DNA from: Thalassovita gelatinovora
GTDB lineage: Bacteria; Pseudomonadota; Alphaproteobacteria; Rhodobacterales; Rhodobacteraceae
Assembly (NCBI RefSeq): GCF_001458355.1
Contig: NZ_CYSA01000015.1
Span: 708,383-772,382 of the forward strand
DNA: 64,000 bases
Direction of reading: 5' to 3'
The notes under the pieces were generated by a model. It made no database searches. It was not told where the DNA came from and saw only the letters and a program-made list of their open reading frames with translations. Shown here piece after piece: positions 9,381-19,830 of the stretch (its first letter is position 1; every line of letters begins with the position of its first letter). The translations under genes and the position numbers were made by a program.

Positions 9381-9701
9381 TCAGATCGAATCTTTGATCC
9401 AGCTTTGCAGCGCAGCTTTGGGGGCGGCACCAGCGCGGTTCGACACGACCTGACCATCCTTGAAGATGAACAGCGCCGGGATACCGCGCACACCCATGGC
9501 GGCGGCGGCGTTCGGGTTGCTGTCGACATCAACCTTGGCAATCTTGACTTGGCCTTCCATTTCGGCAGCCAGTTCTTCCAAAGCCGGGCCGATCTGCTTG
9601 CAGGGGCCGCACCATTCAGCCCAGAAATCCACCACAACGGGGATGTCGGAATTTTTAACTTCGGCGTCGAAGGTATCGTCGGTGACGGCTACGGTGGCCA
9701 T
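9381..9701 (-). CDS. trxA: Thioredoxin 1
   Basis: A 106-residue cytosolic thioredoxin. The active site AEWCGPCKQ is near residue 30, the cis-proline loop is [12 protein letters not shown], and the end is the usual amphipathic helix. It reduces protein disulfides and feeds ribonucleotide reductase. The start at 9701 (MATVAVTDD) is chosen because AGGAG lies seven bases upstream; a longer frame to 9761 lacks that support. It follows addA by 56 bases and precedes a strong terminator, so it is probably the last gene of the long minus-strand run as well as having its own promoter. Confidence 0.96.
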   Translation of the reverse strand: MATVAVTDDTFDAEVKNSDIPVVVDFWAEWCGPCKQIGPALEELAAEMEGQVKIAKVDVDSNPNAAAAMGVRGIPALFIFKDGQVVSNRAGAAPKAALQSWIKDSI

Positions 9702-9757
9702 TTGTTTTCTCCTGATAAATTGGGTTGCTGCAAACGTAGGTTTGGAACTACATATCG

Positions 9758-12700
9758 TCAAGTCGGGCAGGTGGACTCAAGGGATTGTGTCGTCAATGCC
9801 GCAGGTAGCGTCATCAGCCGTGCCGTACGGGTCCACAGGATTGCCGTCTGGACTTGATGATAGGGATAAATCTGAACCAAAGCATGGGCATAGGCCCCCA
9901 TTTGCCGCAACAAGCCCAGTGGGCAGTCTTCGGGTTTTTCCGGCACGACGGCGTTGGTTTTGAAATCCACTGCCAGAATTGATTTTTTCGTGATGATCAA
10001 TCTGTCGATTGTGCCGTGAATGCGCCGGTTGTTCAGGGCGGCAATCGTGGCGCTGACTGGAACTTCGGCCAATGCTTCGGCGCTGAACAACGGCAGCAGG
10101 TCCGGTTCGGTCAGTACCCTGACCACTTCAGCCAGCAAGGCTGGGATTTCGCCGCTTGCCGCCGCATCTGTGCCCCGTCCCAGCAATTTTTCGGCCAGAC
10201 CTGGCCAATCGCTTTGAGGAACGTCGGGCATATGTTCCAGCAGCAGGTGAATTTGACGTCCACGCAATTTGGCGGCGTCTTCGTCCAGATTGTCTTCACC
10301 GGGCAATGCCTTGGCGCCGCCCAAGTCTGACGGGCTAAGGGTTTTCGGTATTATCCGTGGTACCGGGGCGGGCGCTTGGGCCCATCCGGGCAAATTGACC
10401 GTTTCGGATTTTTCGGGCTCGGGCACCGGCGCGGCCTCTCCGCTCCAATCGCCATGGCAGAGCCGCAGACCATCGCCAAACGCGAACGACTGTGCTTTGG
10501 CCCCCAACCGTTCCATCGCGGTGCCGATCTTTTCATACCAGCTTTGCCCGTCCTTCCCCAGATCACCAGCCGCCGCCACGATCAGCCATTTTTCGGCCCT
10601 CGTCATGGCAACGTAAAGCAGTCGGTCACGTTCCGCTTCTTCCGCGCTCAACCGTTTGTCGCGCGCGGCCTGCATGCGTTCGGGCATCTGGCCACTGACC
10701 GTGCGCCACATCACTTGGCCGTCGTCAGTCAGCACGTCATCGCGCAACTGCACGGTCCGCTTGGCGGTATCGGGCAGAATCACGATGGGCGCCTCCAGCC
10801 CCTTGGCGCCATGCACGGTCATCACCCTGATGCGATTCCCGGCGCTGTCCATCTGCCGCTTTATTTCCAGATCGTCGGTTTCCATCCATTGCAGGAACCC
10901 GATCAGGCTGGGAATCGCGCTGCGTTCAAAGGCCAGGGCCTGGGACAGAAACGCGTTGATCCCATCTTCGGCCTCTGCCCCCAACCGCGCCAGCAATTTG
11001 CGCCGGCCATCATGCCGGGTCAGAATGCGTTCGATCAGGTCATATGGGCGCATGTAGTCGGCACGGCTGCGCAGATCGTCCAGAACCGACATGACTTCGG
11101 GGATTTCCTCTCGCCTCTGCCGCAATGCCTGCCACAGATACTTTTCGCTACGCCGATGGGAAAAATCGAAAAGCTTCTGTTCGTTCCAGCCGAACAGCGG
11201 AGATTTCAAGGCAACCGCCAGTGAATAGTTATCTTCTGGCGTGGCGAGGAAATTCATCAACGCGGCCAGATCGCGCACCGCCAGTTCTGCCCCGACCTTC
11301 AGACGGTCGGCCCCTGCGATGGCCAGCCCCTGTTCCTTGCAAGCACGGATAATTTCAGCAAAGAGATCCGATCGACGCTGCACCAGAATAAGGAAGTCAC
11401 CTTCGCTGACCGGGCGCATCTGATAATCGCCGCTATGTCCGATTTCCGCCGGAACAGTTTCTTTTTCGTCGATCATCCTTCGGATCTGACGCGCAATCCG
11501 TTCGGCCAGAAGGACCGAATGATGTTTCATCCCCAGCCGGTCCACCGGGCTGTCCCAATCGTCGTCTTCATCCTCGTCGGTTTTTTCTACCACCGGCCAC
11601 AGATCGACCCGCCCCGGCATCCGGTCCTTGAAGGCCCGGTGTTCCGATCCGGTATGGAAACCCGAAGCTTCGCGGCCGCGAAACACCTCGTCGACCAGCG
11701 CCAGAATTGCCTGGGACGAACGGAAGCTGAATTGCAGTTCCATTTCGTTCAGTGGCCGTTCGGTCGTGGCAAGACGCTGGGCGAATTCGGCCTGCATCCG
11801 GTCGAATTCGCGCGGATCGGCGCCTTGGAAGGAATAGATCGACTGTTTCTTGTCGCCGACAACGAAAATCGTGCGCTCCACCTCGGATCGTGCCCCGGCG
11901 CCAGAGGTGAACTCCTGCGCCAACAGCTCTATCACCTTCCACTGTGCCGGGCTGGTATCCTGCGCTTCGTCGACCAGAATATGGTCGATACCGCCATCAA
12001 GCCGGTAAAGCACCCAGGCCGCGACTGCCGGGTTGGTCAGCAAATCACGCGCTTTCAGGATCAGGTCGTCGAAATCGAGCCACCCCATCTTCTGTTTGCG
12101 CGCTTCGTAGGCGGGCAGAAAGACACGGGCGAAATCCTGCAAGGCATGTGTTTTATGCGCCGCCGCCAGCGCCAGCCTTTTGGCCCGCGCATCTTCGACC
12201 CGGCGCATGAAGTCTTCAAGCCGGGGCAGAAGCGGACCCATCCCGGTTTGGGTTTTCTTGGTCGGAAAAGACCCTATCTTGGCCCCAAACGGGGATTTTG
12301 CACTTTCTCCGAACAGGAAAATGGATTCCAAAACCGGAAGGGCATTCAGGTCGAAGCGGGAAAGCAACCGCAGCTTATCCGCCGCCTTGACGTCATTCGC
12401 GCTCCCACCTTGCAGATGTGTAAGGACCCCTTGCAGCAGATCATCCTCATCGCCCAGAAATACCGTTGACCGTAATGTTTCTTCGTCGAAACCGGGATCA
12501 AGATCGAAAAGCGCCCGGCATTCATCCGGCCCCAAAGGGGTCTGTAACAAGACCCGTTGCTGTACAACCGAGGCAGTCAGGCTGTCGAAATCTTCGCCGG
12601 TGAAATGATGCGCTACGCGCCGGACCACCGCCGCATCCGGCCCATCAGCCAGATCCTGCACGATCTCAGCCCGCAAAAGCGATGCTGCGCGTTCTTCCAT

Positions 12701-13138
12701 TTCGGCAAATTGCGGGCTGACCCGGGCTTCCAGTGGGAAACGCCGCAACAGAGAGGAGCAGAAGGAATGGATGGTCTGGATTTTCAGGCCGCCGGGCGTT
12801 TCGATGGCGCGGGCGAACAAGGTGCGAGCATTGCGCAGATCTTCGTCAGTGACAGGCCCGGCCACGCCCAGCGCAACCAACTGATCACGCAGCAGACCTG
12901 CATCCAGCATCGCCCATTCCCCCAACCGTTTGAACAGCCGGTTCTGCATCTCGCTGGCGGCGGCCTTGGTATAGGTCAGGCACAGGATGTGTTGCGGTTG
13001 CACCTTTTCCAACAGCAATCGCGCGACCCGGTCGGTCAAAACCCGCGTCTTGCCCGACCCGGCATTGGCCGATAGCCATGTCGAATGTTTCGGTCGTGCC
13101 GCCTGAACCTGTTTTTCGGTGGCTTCGTCACGGGTCAT
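9758..13138 (-). CDS. addA: Double-strand break repair helicase-nuclease AddA
   Basis: AddA is the 3'-5' helicase and one nuclease of the AddAB end-resection complex, the alphaproteobacterial counterpart of RecBCD. The product is 1,126 residues. Walker A is ANAGSGKTR at residues 24-32. The UvrD-type motif II is [12 protein letters not shown], followed by [11 protein letters not shown] (motif III) and [15 protein letters not shown] (motif V). The C-terminal PD-(D/E)XK nuclease is shown by LAVDFKTNA. The start at 13138 is preferred over a longer frame because its ATG overlaps the addB stop (ATGA). Order addB-addA is typical of Rhodobacterales. Confidence 0.95.
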   Translation of the reverse strand: MTRDEATEKQVQAARPKHSTWLSANAGSGKTRVLTDRVARLLLEKVQPQHILCLTYTKAAASEMQNRLFKRLGEWAMLDAGLLRDQLVALGVAGPVTDEDLRNARTLFARAIETPGGLKIQTIHSFCSSLLRRFPLEARVSPQFAEMEERAASLLRAEIVQDLADGPDAAVVRRVAHHFTGEDFDSLTASVVQQRVLLQTPLGPDECRALFDLDPGFDEETLRSTVFLGDEDDLLQGVLTHLQGGSANDVKAADKLRLLSRFDLNALPVLESIFLFGESAKSPFGAKIGSFPTKKTQTGMGPLLPRLEDFMRRVEDARAKRLALAAAHKTHALQDFARVFLPAYEARKQKMGWLDFDDLILKARDLLTNPAVAAWVLYRLDGGIDHILVDEAQDTSPAQWKVIELLAQEFTSGAGARSEVERTIFVVGDKKQSIYSFQGADPREFDRMQAEFAQRLATTERPLNEMELQFSFRSSQAILALVDEVFRGREASGFHTGSEHRAFKDRMPGRVDLWPVVEKTDEDEDDDWDSPVDRLGMKHHSVLLAERIARQIRRMIDEKETVPAEIGHSGDYQMRPVSEGDFLILVQRRSDLFAEIIRACKEQGLAIAGADRLKVGAELAVRDLAALMNFLATPEDNYSLAVALKSPLFGWNEQKLFDFSHRRSEKYLWQALRQRREEIPEVMSVLDDLRSRADYMRPYDLIERILTRHDGRRKLLARLGAEAEDGINAFLSQALAFERSAIPSLIGFLQWMETDDLEIKRQMDSAGNRIRVMTVHGAKGLEAPIVILPDTAKRTVQLRDDVLTDDGQVMWRTVSGQMPERMQAARDKRLSAEEAERDRLLYVAMTRAEKWLIVAAAGDLGKDGQSWYEKIGTAMERLGAKAQSFAFGDGLRLCHGDWSGEAAPVPEPEKSETVNLPGWAQAPAPVPRIIPKTLSPSDLGGAKALPGEDNLDEDAAKLRGRQIHLLLEHMPDVPQSDWPGLAEKLLGRGTDAAASGEIPALLAEVVRVLTEPDLLPLFSAEALAEVPVSATIAALNNRRIHGTIDRLIITKKSILAVDFKTNAVVPEKPEDCPLGLLRQMGAYAHALVQIYPYHQVQTAILWTRTARLMTLPAALTTQSLESTCPT

Positions 13139-16071
13139 GTCAGATCCTCTGCTTGCGGGTCGGTGGTGACATCCCATTCGCCAAAGCGCGACAACTGATC
13201 ATAGTCGGACGGGTCGGTATCCTTGAACAGGGCTCGCCGGGCGGTATATCCCTGCTCGGGTTGAAAATAGCTTTGGATCAGCGTTTCGAATTTGTCCCAG
13301 ACCTGCTCGACCGGTTCTTCGTCCAGTGGTGCAGGGACTTCTTTCGGGGTCGATCCCAATCCGATGAATACCGCCTCGGCGACGTCCGCAGGGCCAATAC
13401 CGGCAAAACCGCCGCGGGTGATCATCGCCGCTTCCAGCAACAGTTGTTTGTCGAAAATCCTTTGCTGCTTGGTGCTTGGTGGTGCCCCGGTTTTATAATC
13501 ATAGACATGGGCGCGGCCTTGATCGTCCATGTCGATCCGATCAGCCTTGGCCGAAAGGGTGAATTCGACGGCGTCAAGGCGGACCTCGCCCTGTTCTTCG
13601 AAATACTTTGGCTCAGCGCGCAGCTGACGTTGTTTTTCGGTGCTTACGAACCAATCCGCAATGCGCACGATTCGTGCCGCCCAAAGGGCTCGGATTTCCG
13701 GCCAGGGCACGTTTTCAGCCAGTATTGTCTCAGCAATTTCATTCAGCCGCTGCGCCGTCAGTGCCCGGTCATCGGCGCGGACCTCGTGAATGAATTGTTC
13801 CAAAACGGAATGGGTGACGATCCCGCGCAGCAACGCATCGGGTGCGCGCATCAAAGGATCAAGCGGTCGCAACCGCAGCACATGGCGGGCATAGATCGCA
13901 TAAGGGTCACGGATCAGCCGTTTGATTTCGGTGACCGACAATCGGTTCGGTCGCGCCATCACCGGCGGGCGCGGCGACGGGCGCGGCGCGGGGGCAGTTT
14001 GGCCCGGTTCTTCCAGTTGTCGCGCCATTGCCAGCCACGCGTCGCCGCGGTGACGACTGTCGCTCAGCGCCTTGTCCCCGCCCTGTTCCGGCAATCCGTT
14101 CAGAAGGTTGGTCATCCGGTTCAACCACCGCGACGGCACTGTTTCGGCATCATCCGATCGGATTGATCGGGTCAACCAGACCTGCGGTGCTCCGATCGCC
14201 TGCTGGAAATCATGCGCTGACAGCCCGATCCGCCGTTCCGGCAGCAACAACCCGGCGTCATGGCGCATTCTACGATTGAGCCAAGGATCAGGGGTCGGCA
14301 TTTCCGGCCAACTGGCTTCGTTCAAGCCCCCCAGAATAACCAAGTCTGCCCCCTGAACCCGGGCTTCAAGCGTCCCCCAGATCAGGATCTTGGTATGTGG
14401 TTCATCGGGATTGCGCACTTCTGTCTGCGACAAGATTGCCCCGAACAGATCGGCATAATCGACGGATGACAGGATACCGCCATGTTCGGCCTCGTCCCGC
14501 AGCGTGTCCACCACGGACCGCGCCGCGATGCCGGCTTCCTTGTCCCAAAGCGTGTTGTTTCCGGTTGGGGCGCAGCCAGTGGCAATGATTTCGGACAGCT
14601 CGATATGGCGATCCACCTGATCGATCAGCGCCTTTGGCCCGGCCCCGTCCGTGTCAATGAAGGCCCCGATCAACCAATCCATCCACGATGCAGTGAACGG
14701 ATCTTCGTGCAGGCTGGCCCAGATCCGCATTTGATCGGGATCTGGGAACGGCATGCCTTTGCGGCGGATATGCAATTCCAATTCGCGGGTCAGACGCAGA
14801 TGTGCGCCGCGTTCGCCGCCCATATGGGTCAGCGGGTGCATCAACAGCGTCAGAAGTGATTCCGAAGTCAATTTGCGGTGAAACAGAGCCGAAACATGTC
14901 GCAGGAACCGCCCCGGTGCAGAAAGCTGCAACGGCGTTCCGGCGGAATCATCAGGCACGATACCCCATCGGTCCAGCGCCGAAGTGACCTGTCGCGTCAG
15001 CATCCGGTCGGGTGTGATCAGCGCCGATGTGATGCCTTCATCTGCGGCCTTGCGCAGACGCAGCGCGATGGCCAGCGCTTCGTCGCGCTGCGATGGCGCT
15101 TCGATCAGGGTCAGATCGGCACAGGCCCGATCCAGCCCGGTCAGTTCCGGGCCTTCCGCCAGCCAGCGGTCAGTGACCGGCGCCGGGCGCAGCGCCAAAG
15201 ACACCAGCCGGTTACGCGCCGAACAAGGGGCGGGTGTGTCGGTCCAAGGTTGAACATCTTGCGGCCCGATGCCCAATTCATCCATCAGTTTTCGGAACCG
15301 GTATTGCGGATGATCTTCGGCGCTCAAGGCATCGCTCAAATCATCCCAAGCCGAAATCGGCATCTCGAAATCATACCCCGGCAGCACGAGCGCCCCTTGC
15401 GGCAATTTCGCCACCGCTTTCATCAGCGCCATCGTGGTGCCGCGCGATCCGGTCGATCCGGCGACGATCAACGGCTGTTGTGGCGGCTGTTCCTGCCATT
15501 CGTCGGTCAGCGCATTGACGATCATGCGTTGCCGGGTTTGTGCATCGGGGGTTTCCCCGCTGTCGCTGAAATAGTGCTGCACGATTTCCAGAAAACCAAG
15601 CGCACGTTTCCAGTGTCCTGATTCGTCGCTGACATCGAGGGTCTGCAATACATCTGGCTCGACCCCTTCGCCCTGCATTTCATCCATCAGATCGGCCAGA
15701 CTGTCGGCCAGATCGTACAGCGATGCGCGGGGGGCCAGATCGGGTTGCTGGTCGAGAAGGCGCGACACCAACTGTGCGACTTCCAACCGGCGACGCAGCG
15801 GTGACACTGCAGCGGGGATATCGGCAAAGACACGGCCCTGCCCCGGGTCGGTCACCAACCCGATCTGCGGCAGAAGCCGCGCCGGACCGGTATCGAACAG
15901 ATCACGAATCCGCCGCGCCATCCGTCTCGTGTTAACCATTAGCGTGGCTCTGGCAAGGTTCTGTGGCGGCGTATCTTCGTGACGTCGCAACATTCCCTCG
16001 ACCAGCAGTTTCGGAAAATCCGTCCCCGGGGGCAGGCCAAAAACGCGGGGTTTTTCAGACCGATCAAACAT
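13135..16071 (-). CDS. addB: Double-strand break repair protein AddB
   Basis: AddB (978 residues) partners AddA. It has an inactivated helicase-like fold used for recognition and a C-terminal PD-(D/E)XK nuclease. Visible features are the N-terminal FGLPPGTDFPKLLVEG opening of the alphaproteobacterial family and the long helicase-like middle with VIAGSTGSRGTT and LGGLNEASWPE. The nuclease motif is HVYDYKTGAPP near residue 895 followed by KQLLLEAA. An Fe-S cluster cysteine set as in Bacillus AddB is not obvious. Its start overlaps the murU-like stop by eight bases. Confidence 0.94.
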   Translation of the reverse strand: MFDRSEKPRVFGLPPGTDFPKLLVEGMLRRHEDTPPQNLARATLMVNTRRMARRIRDLFDTGPARLLPQIGLVTDPGQGRVFADIPAAVSPLRRRLEVAQLVSRLLDQQPDLAPRASLYDLADSLADLMDEMQGEGVEPDVLQTLDVSDESGHWKRALGFLEIVQHYFSDSGETPDAQTRQRMIVNALTDEWQEQPPQQPLIVAGSTGSRGTTMALMKAVAKLPQGALVLPGYDFEMPISAWDDLSDALSAEDHPQYRFRKLMDELGIGPQDVQPWTDTPAPCSARNRLVSLALRPAPVTDRWLAEGPELTGLDRACADLTLIEAPSQRDEALAIALRLRKAADEGITSALITPDRMLTRQVTSALDRWGIVPDDSAGTPLQLSAPGRFLRHVSALFHRKLTSESLLTLLMHPLTHMGGERGAHLRLTRELELHIRRKGMPFPDPDQMRIWASLHEDPFTASWMDWLIGAFIDTDGAGPKALIDQVDRHIELSEIIATGCAPTGNNTLWDKEAGIAARSVVDTLRDEAEHGGILSSVDYADLFGAILSQTEVRNPDEPHTKILIWGTLEARVQGADLVILGGLNEASWPEMPTPDPWLNRRMRHDAGLLLPERRIGLSAHDFQQAIGAPQVWLTRSIRSDDAETVPSRWLNRMTNLLNGLPEQGGDKALSDSRHRGDAWLAMARQLEEPGQTAPAPRPSPRPPVMARPNRLSVTEIKRLIRDPYAIYARHVLRLRPLDPLMRAPDALLRGIVTHSVLEQFIHEVRADDRALTAQRLNEIAETILAENVPWPEIRALWAARIVRIADWFVSTEKQRQLRAEPKYFEEQGEVRLDAVEFTLSAKADRIDMDDQGRAHVYDYKTGAPPSTKQQRIFDKQLLLEAAMITRGGFAGIGPADVAEAVFIGLGSTPKEVPAPLDEEPVEQVWDKFETLIQSYFQPEQGYTARRALFKDTDPSDYDQLSRFGEWDVTTDPQAEDLT

Positions 16072-16756
16072 CCCGATACCCCATCATCCTTTCAGCCAGC
16101 GCGATCCCTTCAGGACGGCCGACATCGCACCATTGACCGGGATAGCCGATCCCGAACAACCGACCTTCCGGCAACAACTGATCCCACAGCAGATTGAGAG
16201 AAAAAGCATCCTGTTCGATGCTGTGCAGCCGGTCTGGTTTCACGATTTGTGCCCCGCCAAAGATTGCCCCGGGTCCGCGGCGCAACCGGCCCTGATCATC
16301 GCTGAGGAAATCTCCGGTACCGCTATGCCCCAATGCCCGGTCGCGCGGAATGCAGATCAACAGCGCGTCCATCAGATCCGGGTCCCAGGCTTCGGCCAGT
16401 ATCTGCAACGGGTTTGGCCCGGCCCATATCGCATCCGTGTTCAGCGTCATCACCGGACCGGGCCCCAGCAACGGCAACGCCGCGCGTAGCCCGCCTCCGG
16501 TTTCCAGAATGTCAGGGGATTCTTCGGAAAACCCGATATCGCGCCCGGCCAGATGGGTGCGCAGCATATCGGGCTTGTAATGCAGGTTGGCGACCACCTT
16601 TTTTGCACCATAGTCATCGACCAGATCCAGTGCGTGATCGATCAATGGACGATCCGCGACTTCGATCAACGGTTTGGGCCGGTCCGCCGTCAGCGTCCCC
16701 ATGCGGGTTCCGAACCCGGCGGCAAACAACATCACAGGGTGCGGGCAGTCGCGCAT
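16064..16756 (-). CDS. Sugar-1-phosphate nucleotidyltransferase, MurU-like
   Basis: A 230-residue nucleotidyltransferase. The glycine-rich nucleotide-binding signature is LFAAGFGTRMG and the PKPLIEV motif follows; later come NTDAIWAG (metal-binding Asp) and QWCDVGRPEGI. Together with the preceding kinase-like gene it matches the AmgK-MurU pair. In Pseudomonas that pair turns recycled N-acetylmuramate into UDP-MurNAc and bypasses the fosfomycin-sensitive route. The start at 16756 keeps a normal N-terminus; an internal ATG at 16732 overlaps the upstream stop (TGATG) but would leave almost no residues before the signature. It overlaps the amgK-like gene by 25 bases. Confidence 0.85.
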   Translation of the reverse strand: MRDCPHPVMLFAAGFGTRMGTLTADRPKPLIEVADRPLIDHALDLVDDYGAKKVVANLHYKPDMLRTHLAGRDIGFSEESPDILETGGGLRAALPLLGPGPVMTLNTDAIWAGPNPLQILAEAWDPDLMDALLICIPRDRALGHSGTGDFLSDDQGRLRRGPGAIFGGAQIVKPDRLHSIEQDAFSLNLLWDQLLPEGRLFGIGYPGQWCDVGRPEGIALAERMMGYRDV

Positions 16757-17739
16757 TTTTGTTTCAGGTCCTGCAAATAGTCGGAAGTTGGTTTTGGAAG
16801 CGCATTCAACACGATTGGCTTGACCGGCACCAGCGCCGGATGATCCAGATCGCGCAGCAACAGGGCCCAGACCCGCGGGATCAGGTCGACATAATGGGCC
16901 TTACCGTCTCGCAGACAAAGCCGGGCAAAGACACCCAAGATGCGCAGATTGCGCTGCGCCCCCAGCACCGCATATGCGGTTTGGAAGGCAACTGGATCAA
17001 GCTGGTTATCCACGACATATCGCCGGATCATTGCGGTTTCTATTTCTGGCGGCACATCCCGGCGGGCATCTTGTAGAAGCGACACCAGATCATAAGCCCG
17101 GTGCCCGGCCATCGCATCCTGAAAATCCAGCAACCCGACCCGTGCAGTGCCATCGCGATCCGGCAGCCAAAGCAGGTTTTCGGCGTGATAATCACGCTGG
17201 ATCAGAACAGAATGATCCGCCGCGTAGTGTTCAAGAACAGGCTCAAAGCTGGCGCGAAACACTTGTTCCGATGGATCGTTGCCGCCTTTGTACCAGGTCC
17301 ATGCCAAGGCGGCCAAATCGGTCATCACCTCAGGCGAATACCGGGCGAGGTTTTGCGGCGGCCCCGCGCTATGCAGTCGGGTCAAAACATCGGTGGCAGC
17401 CTGATACAGGGGGGCTTCAAGTTCGGGGTGATCGGGAATGGCCCGTGCGAACAGGCCGTCGCCCAGATCTTCGAGGATCAGAAACCCGTTTTCGGCATCC
17501 TCGGCCCAGACCTGCGGCGCACTAAGGCCCAGGTCGGTCAGGTAATGCGCGATGGCAACGAAGGGGCGGATATCTTCGCCCTTTTCCGGCGGCGCATCCA
17601 TCAACACGGCGGTTTCGCCATCGCGGTGCAGCCGTTCATACCGGCGGTTCGAAGCGTCCCCGGCAAGCGGGCTGCGTAGGGCCCCGGCCCAATCAGAGCC
17701 AGCGATGAAATCTTCGGCCAGTTTTGTCCGTTCGATCAC
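16732..17739 (-). CDS. Aminoglycoside phosphotransferase-fold sugar kinase, AmgK-like
   Basis: A 335-residue APH-fold kinase. The ATP-site loop is near residues 29-45, the glutamate of LILEDLGDG lies at about 90, the catalytic loop QRDYHAENLLW holds Asp183, and the metal-binding GLLDFQDAM holds Asp205. The first catalytic-loop residue is Gln rather than the usual His. The anomeric N-acetylmuramate/N-acetylglucosamine kinase AmgK is the best functional match because a MurU-like gene follows. The start is GTG at 17739, which overlaps the tsaE stop (GTGA); the longer frame upstream is tsaE read out of frame. Confidence 0.83.
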   Translation of the reverse strand: MIERTKLAEDFIAGSDWAGALRSPLAGDASNRRYERLHRDGETAVLMDAPPEKGEDIRPFVAIAHYLTDLGLSAPQVWAEDAENGFLILEDLGDGLFARAIPDHPELEAPLYQAATDVLTRLHSAGPPQNLARYSPEVMTDLAALAWTWYKGGNDPSEQVFRASFEPVLEHYAADHSVLIQRDYHAENLLWLPDRDGTARVGLLDFQDAMAGHRAYDLVSLLQDARRDVPPEIETAMIRRYVVDNQLDPVAFQTAYAVLGAQRNLRILGVFARLCLRDGKAHYVDLIPRVWALLLRDLDHPALVPVKPIVLNALPKPTSDYLQDLKQKCATARTL

Positions 17740-18206
17740 GCTGCGATCCCTTCCAGTTTGCTGTCCCACTTGTCGTCGCTCCAGTCGAAGGCGACGCGAC
17801 GGGTTTCTTCGCCCGTGACCTCGAACGACAGGCTTAGTGCATTTGCCGGGGTCAGTTCGCCCAGCCGGTCCGGCCATTCGACAAGGCAGATCGCGCTTTC
17901 AAAAGCATCTTCCAATCCCAGCTCGACCGCTTCATCCGGGTTGCTTAGCCGGTACAGATCGCTGTGCCAAATCTCGGCCGTTTTGCCGTCATAGACCTGC
18001 ACCAGAGTAAAGGTTGGCGATGGCACATCCTCGGGTTCGGTCAGCAATGATTGGATCAGGGCGCGGGCGAAATGAGTTTTCCCGGCCCCGATCCCGCCCT
18101 GTAGCAGGATCACGTCGCCGGGGTGCAAGCGTGCAGCAACTGCCCGCGCCAGCGCAGCGGTTTTGTCCGGTGTTTTCAGGTCTATGATGCTGGGGTGGAT
18201 GGCCAT
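17736..18206 (-). CDS. tsaE: tRNA threonylcarbamoyladenosine biosynthesis ATPase TsaE
   Basis: TsaE (156 residues) is the small P-loop ATPase that works with TsaD and TsaB to make t6A at position 37 of ANN-decoding tRNAs. Walker A is GGIGAGKTHFAR (residues 37-48). PTFTLVQVY and the WHSDLYRL stretch are conserved in the family, and the end region LVEWPDRLGE is typical. The partner gene tsaD lies at 33260-34357 in the same window but is not linked. It starts the overlapping chain tsaE-amgK-murU-addB-addA and is 40 bases downstream of the PAS-protein gene. Confidence 0.95.
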   Translation of the reverse strand: MAIHPSIIDLKTPDKTAALARAVAARLHPGDVILLQGGIGAGKTHFARALIQSLLTEPEDVPSPTFTLVQVYDGKTAEIWHSDLYRLSNPDEAVELGLEDAFESAICLVEWPDRLGELTPANALSLSFEVTGEETRRVAFDWSDDKWDSKLEGIAA

Positions 18207-18246
18207 GCCCGGAGATTACCCGTAAGCGCCGCCGCTGCAAGTCGGT

Positions 18247-19788
18247 TCAGGCGCTGTCGACCAATTTCGATTGCATTCCGGCCTGTTGACCAAAATCAAA
18301 CTGAACCATCGTAGCGCCGCCCCCGATCCGTTGTGCCCTTGTGGTTAGATAGGTACCGTCTTTCAGGCGGATCAAAACCTTCTGATCGCAATTCGGCGAG
18401 GCGTTGGTGACCAATTGCGCGATTTCGTCCCAGCGTGGTGAAGGCAGGCTCGCGGCTTTCCATAGTCGCACCGATTCCGTGATCGATGGTTCAGTAAGCC
18501 CATGGTCCGGTTCGGTTTTCCAAATTTCGCAATACATGTCATTACAGAAATACATAGACCCACCAGAAGAAAAAACAGCAACCGCCAGATCCAAATGGTC
18601 CAACACGGATTGGTTCAATTCCAGATCGGCGCGAAAACGGCGGGTCAGTGACATTTCGGCGCTGATATCTTCGAACAAAAAGGCCATCGCACCGTCCGGA
18701 TGTGGTCTGCCGCTTACCCGATAGGTCAACCCCGAAGGCATATGCCATGTTTCCAGATAGTTGCCATCGCTGGTGGCATCGATCAAGTCGTCCATTTCTT
18801 CCAGCCATGAATTGTAGTTCTTCGGTTCCGGCATGGTCTGATTGTCGCGCAACCGGTTAAAAAAAGTGTGCAGGCTTGGCCGATTGGACAGAAAATCCAC
18901 TGACAAATGGGTCAAATCCGTCAAAGCTGGATTGAACAGCGCCAATTCACGTTTGCGATCAAATATAGCCAGACCGATCGACAGTTGCGCAAAGGTCTTG
19001 GTCAAAGTCTGCACGAAATTGCGCTGCGCGACCTCTGCTTGTACCACAGCGTTGATATCGGTGGCATAATGCATGGTAAACTTGCCTGTCAAAACCGATG
19101 TCACGTCATACCATAATTGTTCAGACCCTTCCTTGAGCGTGACTGACATCCGTTTACGTGAAGACGGCGGTGGTTTGCTTCCGGTCAAGTCGAACAGTGG
19201 TTCAAGACCCTCCGCGTTCGCCCCCAGACAGGCCCGTACCAGCATTTCATAAGCGGAATTTGCCCATCTGATCTGACCTTGGGCATCGGATTGCCAGATC
19301 GGATAGGGCGACCCCTGAACCGCGCTGTTGAGTGTATCAATCTGGGTTTCCCAGATCCGGCGCTGATGGAGATCAGCTGCCGATCGAGTTTGATCGGGCG
19401 TTTTATCAATAAGGCTGACACGGGTCAGGCCATGAATATCCTCGATCAGGACAGTAGATTTTTCTCGAACGTCGTCTGATTCCAACGTGATCGGATTGCC
19501 GGATAGGTTGGGTGGCGGCGCGACGGGAAAATCAGGAAAGCGCGGGCTAAGCAGCTTTGCCAGTTGATACCAATCGGCACGATCGCCTTCGGCCATGTCC
19601 AACAGGTATTCACCACTGTCACAGGCATTCAGCAGGTCAGACCCGCTGTAAAGAAATCTGGTATCATTCTTGGTGGCGATATCCGAAACGGGGGGCTCCG
19701 CGTCGGGTTTCATAACGAAACGAAAAGTAACTGCGGCACCAATCAGCGAAATAGCGAAAATACCGAAAACACCCTGTAATTCGAGCAT
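18247..19788 (-). CDS. Membrane-anchored PAS-domain protein without a kinase domain
   Basis: A 513-residue protein with one N-terminal membrane segment (VFGIFAISLIGAAVTFRFV) and at least three PAS-like modules. One is around residues 160-190 (PYPIWQSDAQGQIRWANSAYEML), one around 290-320 (LAIFDRKRELALFNPALTDL), and one around 400-430 (LAVAVFSSGGSMYFCNDMYCEIW). No HisKA, HATPase or other output domain is visible: it ends shortly after the last module. The ATG at 19788 has AGGTG upstream and is preferred to one seven codons earlier. It stands immediately downstream of regB on the same strand. Function unknown; it may sense and relay to a partner kinase. Confidence 0.7.
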   Translation of the reverse strand: MLELQGVFGIFAISLIGAAVTFRFVMKPDAEPPVSDIATKNDTRFLYSGSDLLNACDSGEYLLDMAEGDRADWYQLAKLLSPRFPDFPVAPPPNLSGNPITLESDDVREKSTVLIEDIHGLTRVSLIDKTPDQTRSAADLHQRRIWETQIDTLNSAVQGSPYPIWQSDAQGQIRWANSAYEMLVRACLGANAEGLEPLFDLTGSKPPPSSRKRMSVTLKEGSEQLWYDVTSVLTGKFTMHYATDINAVVQAEVAQRNFVQTLTKTFAQLSIGLAIFDRKRELALFNPALTDLTHLSVDFLSNRPSLHTFFNRLRDNQTMPEPKNYNSWLEEMDDLIDATSDGNYLETWHMPSGLTYRVSGRPHPDGAMAFLFEDISAEMSLTRRFRADLELNQSVLDHLDLAVAVFSSGGSMYFCNDMYCEIWKTEPDHGLTEPSITESVRLWKAASLPSPRWDEIAQLVTNASPNCDQKVLIRLKDGTYLTTRAQRIGGGATMVQFDFGQQAGMQSKLVDSA

Positions 19789-19830
19789 GGTACACCTGTT
19801 GAAAAGCATCCACAGGTTGCGTAGAATTGG

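Noticed and set aside
13078..14166. A 362-codon plus-strand frame antisense to addB
   Set aside because: Codon pattern is the mirror of addB, and the addB product has family motifs throughout.
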